Of a stretch of 64,000 nt of DNA, positions 11,901 to 21,739 are shown one piece after another. The notes under the pieces were generated by a model. It saw only the letters and a list, made by a program, of their open reading frames with translations, was not told the origin of the DNA and searched no databases. Made by a program: the position numbers and the translations under genes. Each line of letters starts with the position of its first letter. The first letter of the stretch is position 1. The DNA lies in contig NC_088304.1 in assembly GCF_032854445.1 (NCBI RefSeq), positions 7,577,704 through 7,641,703 of the forward strand. Reading direction: 5' to 3'. This DNA is from Liolophura sinensis. Taxonomy: Eukaryota > Mollusca > Polyplacophora > Chitonida > Chitonidae.

Positions 11901-14900
11901 CATTACATCATTTCATCATGAGATCTATATGATTACTGATATGACATTTTCGGACTTGCGTTTCTTTTTATGCTCATCATTTCTTAATTATACAACGTTT
12001 ACCTGGTGGTAGAGTGGGTGCTGCGGAGGTGGCGTTAACAATGTATCTGTCCTCGAGGCAGACATCCGCACATGTGGGGTCGTTCACACATCCCTCACCG
12101 TCCCGGAACCTCTGTCCCATCTCACAACACATCCGGGACATGGTCCGCTGACCACTACACCCCCAGTACGTCCTACAGTTGTCATAGTAAGCATAGCCTG
12201 TTGGAAAGCCCCGGAAACCCTGCAGACGACAGGGGTCTGAAAACAGAAATTGTCGTCAAGTATAAGGAATCTTAGATACAACATGAACCACAGGAAAAGC
12301 ATTTTTTCGCTTATATGGTTGATTTAACGATATCTTTAAAAGAAAAGACAAGCAGTTATATAACTTGAGTCATTCAGGAAGAGGGGTGCAAACAGACCTA
12401 TACAATCACAGCCATTCTTTTCTGATGTGCTAGGTAACTCAATAAATCCATTTTAATTCAGAATTCTCACGAAACCACGGGATGCGCGATGTTAAAACAA
12501 CCGGAAACACAATGTCGTGTCACTCGTACCCTGTGCACAATGGCCAAAACATAAAACAGGGATCAGCGCAAACGGCTGCCATCTCGGGTTGTGGAAATAA
12601 CTCGTGCCTGATTGGTTAAACCTCATCATGGCAACCTCATCGATTTTCTCAGTATTTGTGATTTTGCTTACTTTGAATTGTGATGTGTCTGTTACATAAA
12701 ATTACAAAATTAAAAGGCTATGCTTTTAAAACTTCACGTGCCGATGCATATATACATTTGGTCTGGTGTTCTGTTTTCAGTTAAGAATTTTTCACTTAAA
12801 TGATGGCGCTGGAATTCATGGAAGGAATTTCAGACCCCTGTTGGCCATTATACGCAGGGACAAATTTCCACTAGTCTCTCATCTTGAAGAAATTCTACCC
12901 GGCCAGTCACACTAATTAGGATTAGTACTGATTACCCTGCGGACAATTGACGTAGAGGGGCAGACGACAGGTCAGGGCATCTTGATCCCAGAACGTTCCA
13001 CCGGAACAGGTACGGTAGTTGGGCACGGCCACCCCAAACGGGAACAGGCACTGGACGTACATGGAACAGTCCGTGGGGTGATTGTTGTAGCCAATACCGT
13101 TGGCTATCCTGCAGCCGTCACATGGGTCGTAGCCCGGCGGGAGCTTGGGGGTGGGGATGGCTGGTGCTGGGGCAGGAGTGGGCGGAGGAGGAGGAGGAGG
13201 AGGACGGGTTCTGGGACGACGTGTCGTTGGTGGTGGTGGTGGTGGCCACGTTGTTGTGGTCGAAGGCCGGGTCGTCGTGGGAGGATGCGTTGTTGTTGTT
13301 GGTGCTGGAGTTGTTGTTGGCGGTGGGGTTGTCGTTGTTGGTGGCGGTGGGGTTGTAGTTGTTGTAGGCTGTCTACGAATTACTTCTATCCTAATCTCTG
13401 TAAAGGCGATTATATTACAAAAACAATTATGAATGGACTTAACTAACACACATCAACTTAAAGCCAGAACGTATTATTCTGCTTACTTGAGTGGCAGCTA
13501 AAGCAGGTCCAAGTCGACGCTTTTGAAAGCATAGAAAACAAATCAACCGTTGTTGCTTATGTGTATATACAAAGTGTATTCTTGTGGGTGCAAGCTGTAG
13601 CGTAATTGTAGAAGAAACAAAATACCCTTATAAAAAACCGACACTTGCATAGATGATAGCTCACTCAAGGACCAATTCCACAAAGCCATTGCTGATTTGA
13701 ACCAGTATTTAAATTACGACTTTAAAGTTTATTTTTTGAGCTCTGAAAATTGAATTTTATACCACCTAATGAATGTTATCTTAAGATAAATGGGTCAAAA
13801 ATCCCAACGTTCAGTATCTGAGTATTAATCATTTTGGCCAGGTTTTAAATTCTGACCCAAGTGAGAAACGTCTTTATGGACATTTGACTGAAGACAAAGT
13901 GCGTGCACGAAACCTTCAATGTGAAGCTATTGTGCTAGGAGGATGTTATTTGCCACTATTCAATCATTTACATGAAAAACTAGAATAAAATCCTAATTGA
14001 GGTAAATTGACAAGAGGCCTGAATTCACCTGTTACGAGTAACCAGTTGCCAGCTATCACACTGTGGTCGCTACTCTGGTTTTACTCTCTATTCTGTAGGT
14101 ATTTTATACTTGTATACTATATATAAGTATACTTATACTTATATGCTTATGTGATAGGTGTTTAACACCTTGCTCAAACTTTTTGACTTTCGCTCCGACG
14201 ATTAAACTTTTTTAAGGATTGTGGAAACCGATGAGATCGGAATTAACCATCGACCATTGTCAAGTACCAGATAGTCTTCCGGACACAGCTAGGTGAGCCA
14301 GCGAGAGCTGGATGTGAAACAGTATGGCAAGATGCGTTTGGTTAAACTTAAAAAGAACACATTTATACAATCTATATCGTATATGCAAGAGCTAGACTTA
14401 AGGTTAAATAAACTATCTTAATAGTTTTTTCGGTTTTGCAATTGTTAAACATCGTAGCTCCCTTAGGCCGCCATTTTAAACATATTGCATACGTCATCGT
14501 GCTTAGTTCCAGACATATTTTGGCAGCTTACAGCCCTAGTTCTCCTTTTTAGAGTTGCCTTTCACAGACATTAAATTCCACGATTACCATAATTATCAAG
14601 AGGAAAAAGGAAGGCTTTTCACTGGACGAGCCTAAAATATGGTTGGGCTTTCAATGTGCCTCGAATCGGTTGCTTAAAAAAAATCGTACAAAACAAAAAA
14701 AGAAGAAAAGCTCAAGGGCTCTTTCTTTTAAGGTAACGTATAGGTTTTATACATGTGTTTTCTCTTTTGTTTTACACGATTACCAAAGTTATTTATCTGG
14801 GGAAGTAGAACTGCAACTTTTACTAATGCGTATTCAAATTCTGGGTAAAATCTCAAACATGATCTTCAGTATCTCATCTTAGTGAGCAGAATTATTAGTC

Positions 14901-16503
14901 CTCTTGTGGTGGGTAACAAAATTTAGGATATATCTTACCCTCGCAAAATCTCTGAGACAAGAAGCTGGATATATCTCTAAGAGCGAAAAAATCCAGAGCT
15001 TCAAAAGCCAGGTCCGGCCTAGAGGCGAGTCGACGAATCTCGCCTTTGTCCTCAAAATCATTTCCGACGCCGACAACCAGCATTAATGTACCCTCTTCCT
15101 TAGCCAGCTGAGCTTGGCGCTCTGCCTCCACCATGTCCCGTGAATTCCCGTCCACGATGAGAATACCGATTCGCTGAACGCCTTGACGACCCTGAGTGTT
15201 GAACAGATGACGCATGCGGTATAAGCCCTTGGAAGTACCAGTTCCTGTCCTCGAAGCCTTCAATTTGCGGATGCGGGACGTCAGTTCAAATGGTGTGAGG
15301 TGAGGCTTGATGGGAATGGTGTCATCCACGGCGCTAGCGAAGACGACGCAGCCTACCGTGACCCCCGTGATGGGGTCAATCGGATAACTGGACAGCATGG
15401 TGATGACAGATTCCTTGAACACCACCCATTCTCTGTTGATCACGCTGTCCGAGCCGTCCAGGACGAACACGATGTCAGCTTTGAGTGGACATTCTGCAAG
15501 CGAGAGGGAATATTAAAAACCAGCTCATGTGAAGTTCATGCTTCTCGGAAAAGATCAGAAGATTGTGATTTTTTCTTGTGAGAGAGCAAGAATTCAGAAA
15601 GACAGAAATGTTTCATTGGTGTTTCGGGATTGTTTTCCTTGTGTAAAGACTTTAGAAGCTCATTGTTCTCTCACAAACAACGTGAAGTAAAGTCGTACAC
15701 TAAAAAAATGAATCTGTTAATTTTAAAAGAACATCTGTTGCCTGAGTGATGCTAAAATGAATTCTATTATTGCAACAGATTGTTCTGCTAAATATAACAC
15801 ACAAACTCTATTAATTCAACATAAAGATTCTATTAGACCAGAGCGAGCCATGATATCTGAGAGTGAAGTGTTCCTAAAACCAGTATTTCAACAAATATTA
15901 GACTAACAAGATGTTATGTTGAATATGACAGGATATTCTGTGATAATAGCGGAATACATTCTAGCATTACTCAGACAACAGACTTTCTGTTATACCTAAC
16001 AGACTAATTTTTTGAGTGTATCCGATTCAGCGAGAACGAGTGTTGTGCCGTCAGGAATAAAAAAGTTACCGAGTTAGCACAGATTCTTTGGATTTAAGAG
16101 CAAACAATATAAACGATGTCAAACATAACAATTTTTGTATATTTTCCAAACCAAAAGCAGTACATCGCGCATGGTATATTTTGTTGGAAGGTGTTAACAC
16201 TAACTCATGTTAGAAAAGTGCAACAACAAATGTCTGATTGTTCCTCTAGGTGCTGTCGCTCAACCGTTTCTAGACAACACCTCGCTGTTATATTCGCAAG
16301 AGTAGTCTCCCTTTATATGAGCAACGCAACTTACGGTATAAGCCTTGGGCCGCTGGTATGCTTTGAGGTGCTTGTAAGCTTTGGGTCTCTTGAAAGCCTC
16401 CAGTCGCTTGTAAGCTTTGGGTCTCTTGAAAGCCTCCAGTCGCTTGAAAGCCTCCAGTCGCTCGAAAGCCAAGAAACAAAACAATGAATAGGGCAAGCTT
16501 CAT
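5859..16503 (-). CDS. PifL-1: secreted VWA-ChtBD2-LamG protein, Pif97/BMSP-like shell matrix gene (3' end unresolved)
   Basis: Eight coding exons on the minus strand join in frame to 714 codons, ending at a donor site, so the last short exon is missing from the model. Order: signal peptide (residues 1 to about 15), a short repeat rich in TGGFQ and ETQSLQ (to 56), VWA domain (57-240) with a MIDAS motif D69-G-S71-D-S73, a Pro/Thr linker (about 250-325), two ChtBD2 modules (about 330-395 and 396-460), a half-size Cys module (474-525) and LamG (528-714). VWA, peritrophin and LamG in this order is the architecture of Pif97/BMSP proteins of the molluscan shell matrix, which bind chitin and mineral-associated partners; that role is inferred, not seen. 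Splice phases are 1,1,1,1,1,0,1,0, as in the two paralogues at 32.6-38.3 and 44.8-52.2 kb. The start is chosen for its hydrophobic leader, GCCACC before ATG, and an acceptor 8 bases upstream. A generic extracellular VWA protein is the main alternative. Confidence 0.85.
6220..6480. repeat. Two-copy diverged direct repeat in PifL-1 intron 7
   Basis: Two similar blocks of about 140 bases contain CAATTTCCAAAA or CAATTCCCAAAA and ACCACCAAAGAACTAAGA-like words. A third copy lies at 11200-11345, so this is an unclassified interspersed repeat. Confidence 0.5.
6738..7146. repeat. Minisatellite, 21-bp unit, about 19 copies
   Basis: Units are built from GCACACACAGCCTCC then TACATT. Because 21 is a multiple of 3, long open frames appear on both strands; none is a gene. 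It lies in PifL-1 intron 7. Confidence 0.93.
7560..7670 (+). mobile_element. SINE-like fragment, family 3
   Basis: GGTTGCGTAATGGTTAGAGC resembles a tRNA A box; GTCGGGAGACCC and a CATA-type tail follow. A related copy lies at 62900-63060. Confidence 0.45.
7740..8032. repeat. Unclassified interspersed repeat
   Basis: Similar to 13870-14110 and, in its end part, to 11540-11640; shared words include TGTCGTCGCTACTCTGGTTT and AGGTAATTTGA. Not a gene, no terminal repeats seen. Confidence 0.5.
8035..8225 (-). mobile_element. SINE family 1 fragment
   Basis: TTTACGCCGTACCC at one end and GGGGGAAACCCACGACCATC at the other; partial copy within PifL-1 intron 7. Confidence 0.7.
8442..8544 (-). CDS. PifL-1 exon 7: LamG middle strands
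   Basis: Reads RNEWKEVTYVYNGSTLDVKC and onward. It aligns with GRKEVIYQFQAGQLIVD in PifL-3 and FSEVVYEFDGTALTLFI in PifL-2. Phase 0 in, phase 1 out. Too short to call alone; the call rests on the matching phases and paralogue similarity. Confidence 0.78.
8690..8828 (+). mobile_element. SINE family 1 fragment in PifL-1 intron 6
   Basis: Core words TCCCCCGGGCTCTGCCCGGT and ATTCTTGAGTACGGCGTGAA with (AAAT)n tail; the tRNA-like head is absent. Confidence 0.72.
9300..9490. repeat. Short tandem array, about 44-bp unit, 4 copies, PifL-1 intron 6
   Basis: Repeats of GGATTCAAGCC or AGATTCAAGCC followed by CGCTACTTCATTGGTCAGAG. About 100 bases from the LamG exon. Confidence 0.75.
9594..9970 (-). CDS. 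PifL-1 exon 6: LamG domain, N-terminal two thirds
   Basis: Starts VCSPEIKLTFADG and continues through beta-strand-like segments (GYAGYFDG, LAIYIRY, ALVANSDCG) to VPYAVG. Its 377 bases equal the corresponding PifL-2 exon exactly. Enters in phase 1 and leaves in phase 0 at GTAGGT. Fits the concanavalin-like LamG_3 fold reported for Pif97. Confidence 0.85.
10125..10290 (+). mobile_element. SINE family 1 fragment in PifL-1 intron 5
   Basis: CGGTCGTACGTGGGAAGGTC to ATAATTAAATAAAT; head missing. The minus-strand frame through it merges with the LamG exon and must not be read as coding. Confidence 0.78.
10520..10681 (-). CDS. PifL-1 exon 5: half-size Cys module
   Basis: 54 codons, phase 1 in and out. 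Contains DCAPGTEFSLITCRC, matching the pattern C-x2-G-T-x-F-x4-C-x-C found in the equivalent exons of both paralogues. It resembles the second half of a ChtBD2 module and lies between the full modules and LamG. Acceptor TTCTAG, donor GTAAGG. Confidence 0.8.
10760..11990. other. PifL-1 intron 4: no gene, repeat fragments
   Basis: Contains a SINE family-2 tail fragment (about 11440-11510, minus), a copy of the 6.2-kb repeat (11200-11345) and a fragment of the 7.7-kb repeat (11540-11640). Open frames here have no family features. Confidence 0.5.
12003..12236 (-). CDS. PifL-1 exon 4: second ChtBD2 module
   Basis: 78 codons, phase 1 in and out, bounded by a TTTTCAG acceptor and a GTAAAC donor. 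The protein begins DPCRL, with YYDNC, YWGC, MCC and GQRFRDGEGCVNDPTC, a peritrophin-like cysteine pattern with an extra adjacent Cys pair (CC). The CC pair recurs in the matching exons of PifL-2 (DCCPDG) and PifL-3 (DCCPFG), as does the ending DPTC or DPSC. Confidence 0.87.
12936..13397 (-). CDS. PifL-1 exon 3: Pro/Thr-rich linker plus first chitin-binding (ChtBD2) module
   Basis: Begins with about 80 residues almost wholly Pro and Thr (a mucin-like, probably O-glycosylated spacer), then a peritrophin-A type module: PCDGC, GIGYNNHPTDC, MYVQC, GTFWDQDALTC and VNCPQG. The aromatic residue after the third Cys and the GTFWD strand are typical of ChtBD2. Phase 1 at both ends, 154 codons. The same DNA gives long spurious plus-strand frames of poly-Gly, Val or Trp. 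Confidence 0.87.
13870..14110. repeat. Unclassified interspersed repeat in PifL-1 intron 2
   Basis: Second long copy of the repeat at 7740-8032, in the same orientation; ends near a TATAC-rich palindromic stretch (14105-14150). Confidence 0.5.
14939..15493 (-). CDS. PifL-1 exon 2: von Willebrand factor A domain
   Basis: Complete VWA domain in one exon of 185 codons, phase 1 in and out. The hydrophobic strand DIVFVLD leads into the metal-binding motif DGSDS. The later strand ILIVDG and the Thr-rich loop TGTGTSKG carry the other expected MIDAS elements. Acceptor TTGCAG lies before 15493 and donor GTAAGA after 14939. The domain begins Gln-Cys and ends near a Cys (RFCE), probably a disulfide closing the fold. 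Confidence 0.9.
15700..16021. mobile_element. MITE-like inverted-repeat element, uninterrupted copy
   Basis: About 320 bases. Left end TACACTAAAAAAATGAATCT; right end reversed reads TACACTCAAAAAATTAGTCT; both continue into CTGTTG.CTGAGT.ATGCTA. No coding capacity. Lies in PifL-1 intron 1. Confidence 0.75.
16335..16503 (-). CDS. PifL-1 coding exon 1: signal peptide and short peptide repeat
   Basis: Encodes MKLALFIVLFLGF, a classic signal-peptide core, followed by about 40 residues built from ATGGFQ and ETQSLQ units. The DNA repeats match (AAGCTTTGGGTCTC- and GCCTCCAGTCGCTTG-type blocks on the plus strand), so this is a recent internal expansion. The exon ends in phase 1 at a GTAAGT donor (16334-16329). 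The paralogues have no such repeat after their leader. Confidence 0.8.
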
Positions 16504-16693
16504 GGTGGCGTCTGGAAAACATAAACGACACTCATTTTTATTTTAAAATATTTCACAAAGTGACAAATATACCTGTACCATGTATATGTAGAGGTAGTTA
16601 TTGTATCTTATGTTGATATACTCTTTAGGCAGTAAGAGCAATGGTCGAAGGTTCTGCAGTACATTGTACCCTTTTGCTTTAACACGGGTATGG

Positions 16694-16700
16694 GTTTTAT
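16694..16700 (-). promoter_or_regulatory. Candidate TATA box of PifL-1
   Basis: TATAAAA on the minus strand about 190 bases upstream of the ATG. A non-coding exon from about 16668 to 16573 (donor CAG then GTATAT) could splice to the acceptor at 16512-16513; that intron would be only 61 bases, which lowers confidence. A SINE begins immediately upstream. Confidence 0.35.
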
Positions 16701-16702
16701 AG

Positions 16703-16950
16703 ACGCCTCCGTGGCCTATAGGCGGTTAGCGTGAGAGCGCGGCGCAATGACTCAGGAACCTTCCACCAATGCAGTCGTTGAGGGTTCGTGTTCAGCTCAT
16801 ACTGGTTTCCTCTTCGGTTATGCGTGGGAAGGTCTGCCAGCAACCTGCATATGGCCGTGCCCGGTTTCATTGCTGAGCGCCTTCATGAAGGTGAAGTATT
16901 CTTGAGAACAGCATTACGACTAATCAAACAAATAAATAAATAAATTCTAC
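16703..16950 (+). mobile_element. SINE family 1 copy upstream of PifL-1
   Basis: GACGCCTCCGTGGCCTATAG starts the head; (AAAT)n tail at 16930-16945. The copy directly abuts the proposed PifL-1 TATA box. Confidence 0.75.
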
Positions 16951-16999
16951 AATTACAGAAGAGCAAATCTAAGCATCAAGTCGAAGGAATGTTCCAATT

Positions 17000-19760
17000 C
17001 GACAGTCACAGGACCCTGGCATTTCCAAAACAACCTAAAATACCAGTGTCCATAGGAACATATTAGATATAATTACGTAAATATTAATATAATTACGTAA
17101 AGAGAGAAGTCAGTCAGGGAAGACTGTCGACATTCTAGGTATGACATCCAATTCAAATTTCAAACTCGCAGTCTGTAAACAATTTTCTAATGGAATACAA
17201 ATATAGGTATCTCAATCGAGCTTTTGATAGCAGTTGTTTATAAAATCGGTATGTTGGCATAGCGAATATAAATGCTTATACAGCCCCTTATAGCTCTGCA
17301 TGGGTTAAGTCGAATTACAGCCATGACAATTATGACATAGATCGCCAGGGTCTGTTAAGATTTGCCAACAACTGTGTATATTAATTCTAGAAGTTCCGGA
17401 AAATGTACGGTGAATTAAGTTTTTGAATCAAAGTCCTACGTATTTGTTTCCATTTTCCCCCATTTTTTTCCATTTGACCCTATCCATTCCCTTTATTTCT
17501 TGTTTCTTCTGTCTTTTGAAACTGTCAACCTCAATATGAGGACCGTTCTGTAATAACCAATAACCTTCAGATAAAATTAACGACACACGAACACGACGCT
17601 AGCTGTCTCAGCTTGGAGATTTATCATGGAGATAATACCTATAAACTCTCCCATTAACATATTGCTCATTTCTAGCTATGCTATTAGGGATGGAATACAC
17701 AAAACATGAAATAAATACCTACTAGAGTTAAAAATTTGAAACTGAGAAAGATTTTAATTTGAGGTGCAGAAACCAGCAAAACTCTGAATTAAGTTTTATA
17801 TAACAAAGTATTGATTACTAAAACCGGTAATGTGATGTGAGATTTAAATACATCGTAATGTACTGTATTGTATTTATTTATTTGATTGGTGTTATACTTC
17901 ATTTAAACGGTGAGGAAACGGTGAACAGCCACGGGGTAAACCACGAACATGCGCTTGTTGTTGCCAGACCTTCCCACGTGCCGCCAGAGAGGAAGCCAGC
18001 ACGGGCTGCACTTGAACTCACAGCGACAGCATCAGTGAGAGGCTCCTAGGTCATTCTTCCGCGTTAGCACGCTAACCAACTCGGCCCACGGCGCCCCCCC
18101 CCCCCCCCCCCCCCCCATCATATTGAATTATTCCTGTGTAGCATTTCGGGGTTTTTGGGTTTGAGATCTGAATTTCGTGTTTAGGAATTCAAAGAAGTTC
18201 TATCGAGCATCACTGAAAACTTATCAATGCTTGTATTTTTACAAGTAATCAGTCTTATTTCATACGTACTTTTTTATTTGTTTACATATTTATCATTTAT
18301 TTTGGTATTTTGGAGTTGTTAATGGATATATCCCGTCGCCTTTGTCATTCTCGAGCGTGCCTTCCCGTTGACGTGTGGTGTTGAATGTTGAATTTGACAA
18401 ATAAAGTCTGCAGAAGACCTGGCAGTGGCGGCCAGCAGGTTAAAGCCTCCATCTCAGAACCAGCGACTAGGGTTCATATCCTAGTCGGGCCACAGTTCAT
18501 TTCTATTTAATTTTCAATCTAGACGATCTTCATTGGAGAATCGGTCGAGTACTAAACAATCTAGTGTAACTATAAAGGACAACAGAAAAGACCGCCATCT
18601 TCATGGTATCTACGCCGCAGCGATTAAGTGAAGAAGACAGGTCTGCCACAAGGATACTGCGTCGTGTTTTGACCGAAACAATGTTGAAAGAGTTGAAAAA
18701 AAAGGCCGGATCAGACAGGCAGAAACTGCCTAAACACACGTTCAAATATTGCGATTTGTAAATTTCGATAAATCATGCAGCGTGACCAAGACATGAAATA
18801 AAGTCTCTCCATTTTCATTCGAGTGCGATAAATGGCACCTGGTGAACCTGATTAAAGAAGGTCCTTTGTACATTAAATACAAGTTCGGCATCGCGACCTT
18901 TGCTGAAATTTTTTCACGAGGGCAATTATATTAACAGTGCATGCGAACCACACACAGCTGACGAGGAAATTTTCTTCTAGTTTTATTTCTATTTTCAAAC
19001 AAGCAAAAACTGTATATGACATTTGTTGATAATGAATCATATGCCTTTTTAATCTGAACAAAAGCCACGTAAAAGTTTTCAAATTAAATGTTCAACGTTG
19101 CATTTCAAGCAACATTCCTTTGCTGATGCTGACGTATTTCTGTGAAATGTGGACAGATATATGACTCAGATTTAACAGCATGTCTTTTTACCCGTCAAAA
19201 ATATTGACGTGTATGGTTGACTGACGCCTGTCACATATGTCAATCAACTTCAACCAACGCAATCAAATTTCAACCAACCGGAATCCGTCGAAAAGACTAG
19301 CTCGGACAATTTATCACGGCGTTGGCCGCTTCCGGGCACCTGCGACACGTTAATGGATTGTCTTCTATATATAGCTATACATCTCAAGATGACTGCAGGA
19401 CCTATTCTAAAGCCATTCATCACGTCTGCTTTAAATGGGATTGGTAACGTTTTATTGTAATTAAAACATGTTTAATGAAATTTTTGGAATATCACTGGCT
19501 TTCGCCGCGTACCACGACTGATATAGGCCTACGTCTATTCTGAAGAGTTTGGCGTTAAGGCATAACGCCGCCCGTGATGCAAATAGCATGGCTGAACTAA
19601 CATGCTGTCTCAAGGACGTGCTATAAAACTGCGTACAATCACGGTAATACTTGTTGTATTGGCGCGTTAGGCCTGTGCGCCGTCCTGAATGACGTGCTAA
19701 TCTTGCACTAAAAAAATACGGACCTTTTTGTAGTATTATGAATTCTATATGCTTGTTCTA
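17000..19760. other. Intergenic, no gene recognised
   Basis: Apart from a SINE (17865-18116) and a tRNA-like fragment near 18420-18500, I see only short uncorrelated open frames. Confidence 0.5.
17865..18116 (-). mobile_element. SINE family 1 copy with 23-base C/G tract at its 5' end
   Basis: Tail TTTATTTATTTGATTGGTGT, core with a deletion, head CGTTAGCACGCTAACCAACT, ending in 23 C (plus strand) at 18094-18116, the 5' side of the element. Confidence 0.75.
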
Positions 19761-19769
19761 AAAATCATT

Positions 19770-19920
19770 TAATTTATTTATTTATTTGATTTTATCTGAT
19801 TGGTGTTTTACGCCAGACACAGGAATATTCCGCTGATATTTTTTCACTTATACAAATAATCTTGCCATTCAAGCAACCTGCGGATGGTCGTGGGTTTCCC
19901 CGGGCTCTGTCCGCTTTCCT
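19770..19920. mobile_element. Rearranged SINE family 1 fragments
   Basis: A minus-oriented tail (TTTATTTGATTTTATCTGAT) is followed by a plus-oriented core (CAACCTGCGGATGGTCGTGG), so two fragments lie in opposite orientation. Confidence 0.6.
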
Positions 19921-21607
19921 ATTTCCTATTTTTCACAAAATCAGTTTTAGGATGATTATGTTTTATTTTATGTGTTAATACGCTTCCAAATGTTTTTTTT
20001 TTTTTTTGGAAGACGGTTTAAGTCTGCGGTTTGCGGTCTGCGGTCTGCAATCTTAAAATCATTTTCGTGATTTTAAATGTGTAAAGATTACGTATTTTAG
20101 AAGTGATTGGGAAAGGCAATGGAACATTTCTAGCACCACTGCTCAACAACAACAGTCTGAACCGGTAAGGGAAATCTATAAAACCAATCAGCTGTTCAAT
20201 TTTAAGCAAGCTTTCCTTTTCGTTTTTCTAGCCTCTTTTCACACTCAGCGTACGGCCTATTTATTTTTCGAGGCCAATTGTTAAGCAATTTGCAGAGTTA
20301 TGTCCCTTGTCACAGTCTCGTGCGGTACGCAGCTTCTAGCAGGTCCGGGTTATGCCGTCTTCACATTTTCATAATCATATTTAATTAACCTCAAGGATCT
20401 CCATGAAATCTTAAAAGGTAACTTACAAATAAAATTAGCATTTTAAGAAAATGAAACCTGAATATTGTCTTCCATTCAATTTTACCTATAGCTGTATGGG
20501 TATCATTATAAATAATTGTTTGTCCTCAAGAAGGGAAGTGAAGTGAGAGTTTGCTAATACGTGAGTTGCGGGTTGGAACAGCAGTCCTGTTATGTCGTGT
20601 AACTTATTTACATTATTTACCCATCACCTGTCTCCCACTGTCCCGGATGCATAAATGACACCTAGAGTATTTCTTGTAGGCGCTTCCCGTTCCGCTCCTC
20701 AATTCTCTGCATCATTCGTCTATACTCGAAACTACTTTTTCTGAAACTTTTGTCAAACGCCCATGTTTTCGTAAATGTGATTAAAAGTAATTGTCTAAAA
20801 TATCTGACACGTCACATGATACAATATGACTTTTTCAACCTTTGTCGATAAAAGAGTCTGAACTCGAAACTCTCCATTTAACATTATGCTTTATTTCACA
20901 TATAGTGTTCCTCTAGCAGAGTATACTTTCTTTCATCAATAGCCTGAGTAAAAAAAATATGTCCTTTCCCAGCGGATGAATACACGTGGAGGCGGCTTAC
21001 TGCTTTGCGTAACAGTGTACGTAACAAATATATCTACAAACAATGAGAAAGGAAAGCTAAAGACGATTTTAACTAGAACAATATTACGAGAAAAACCTGC
21101 TAAACGACATTTTGACGTTCGTAAACAGGTACAATAATACAAAATAAAAAGCGAAAAGGTCGTGATTTTATGACGTTACAAGTACATGAAACGGAGAAAA
21201 GACGTAGGCCTACATTATAGCAAGGTTAGGATGACCTAAATACAAGATATACAACAACACATGAACTTACCCTCAGAGATGAAATGTATCAATGTATACA
21301 ATGCATTAATATTTGAGATTTTTGTGCAGCAGTGAAGTGTTAATTTTTTAATGTAATAAAACAAGTAAAACTTTGTTTAACATAAAATACAGTCACTGAA
21401 GAACATGTGTGTGAAAAATTGTAGTGATGCGATTTATGCTTTTTGTTTTATAAAAAGACAAAAGTAGGGTCAATAGCAGATTGCACAAACGGTAACACGA
21501 GCGCGGTCGAACGAACGTTAGATTGCGCAGGCAGTAACACGAGCGTTTAGCGACCGTAGGGACCGTTTGATAGAATCACAGAGTCAGGAAATAAATTCTG
21601 TAAAAGA

Positions 21608-21722
21608 TATTTATTTATTTATTTGATAGATGTTTTTAAGTCGTACTCAAGAAAAATTTACCTACAGTCCAACGACGCTGACCAGCGTTATGGTGGGAGG
21701 AAACCGGACAAAAGCTTAGGGG
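21608..21722 (-). mobile_element. SINE family 1 fragment
   Basis: Tail and core words including GCGTTATGGTGGGAGGAAAC; 5' part missing. Confidence 0.65.
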
Positions 21723-21739
21723 ATAGAAGGAACTGATAA

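Noticed and set aside
12982-13446. Plus-strand frames rich in Gly, Val, Trp and Arg
   Set aside because: Antisense of the Pro/Thr linker and ChtBD2 exon of PifL-1, which has splice sites and domain matches on the minus strand.
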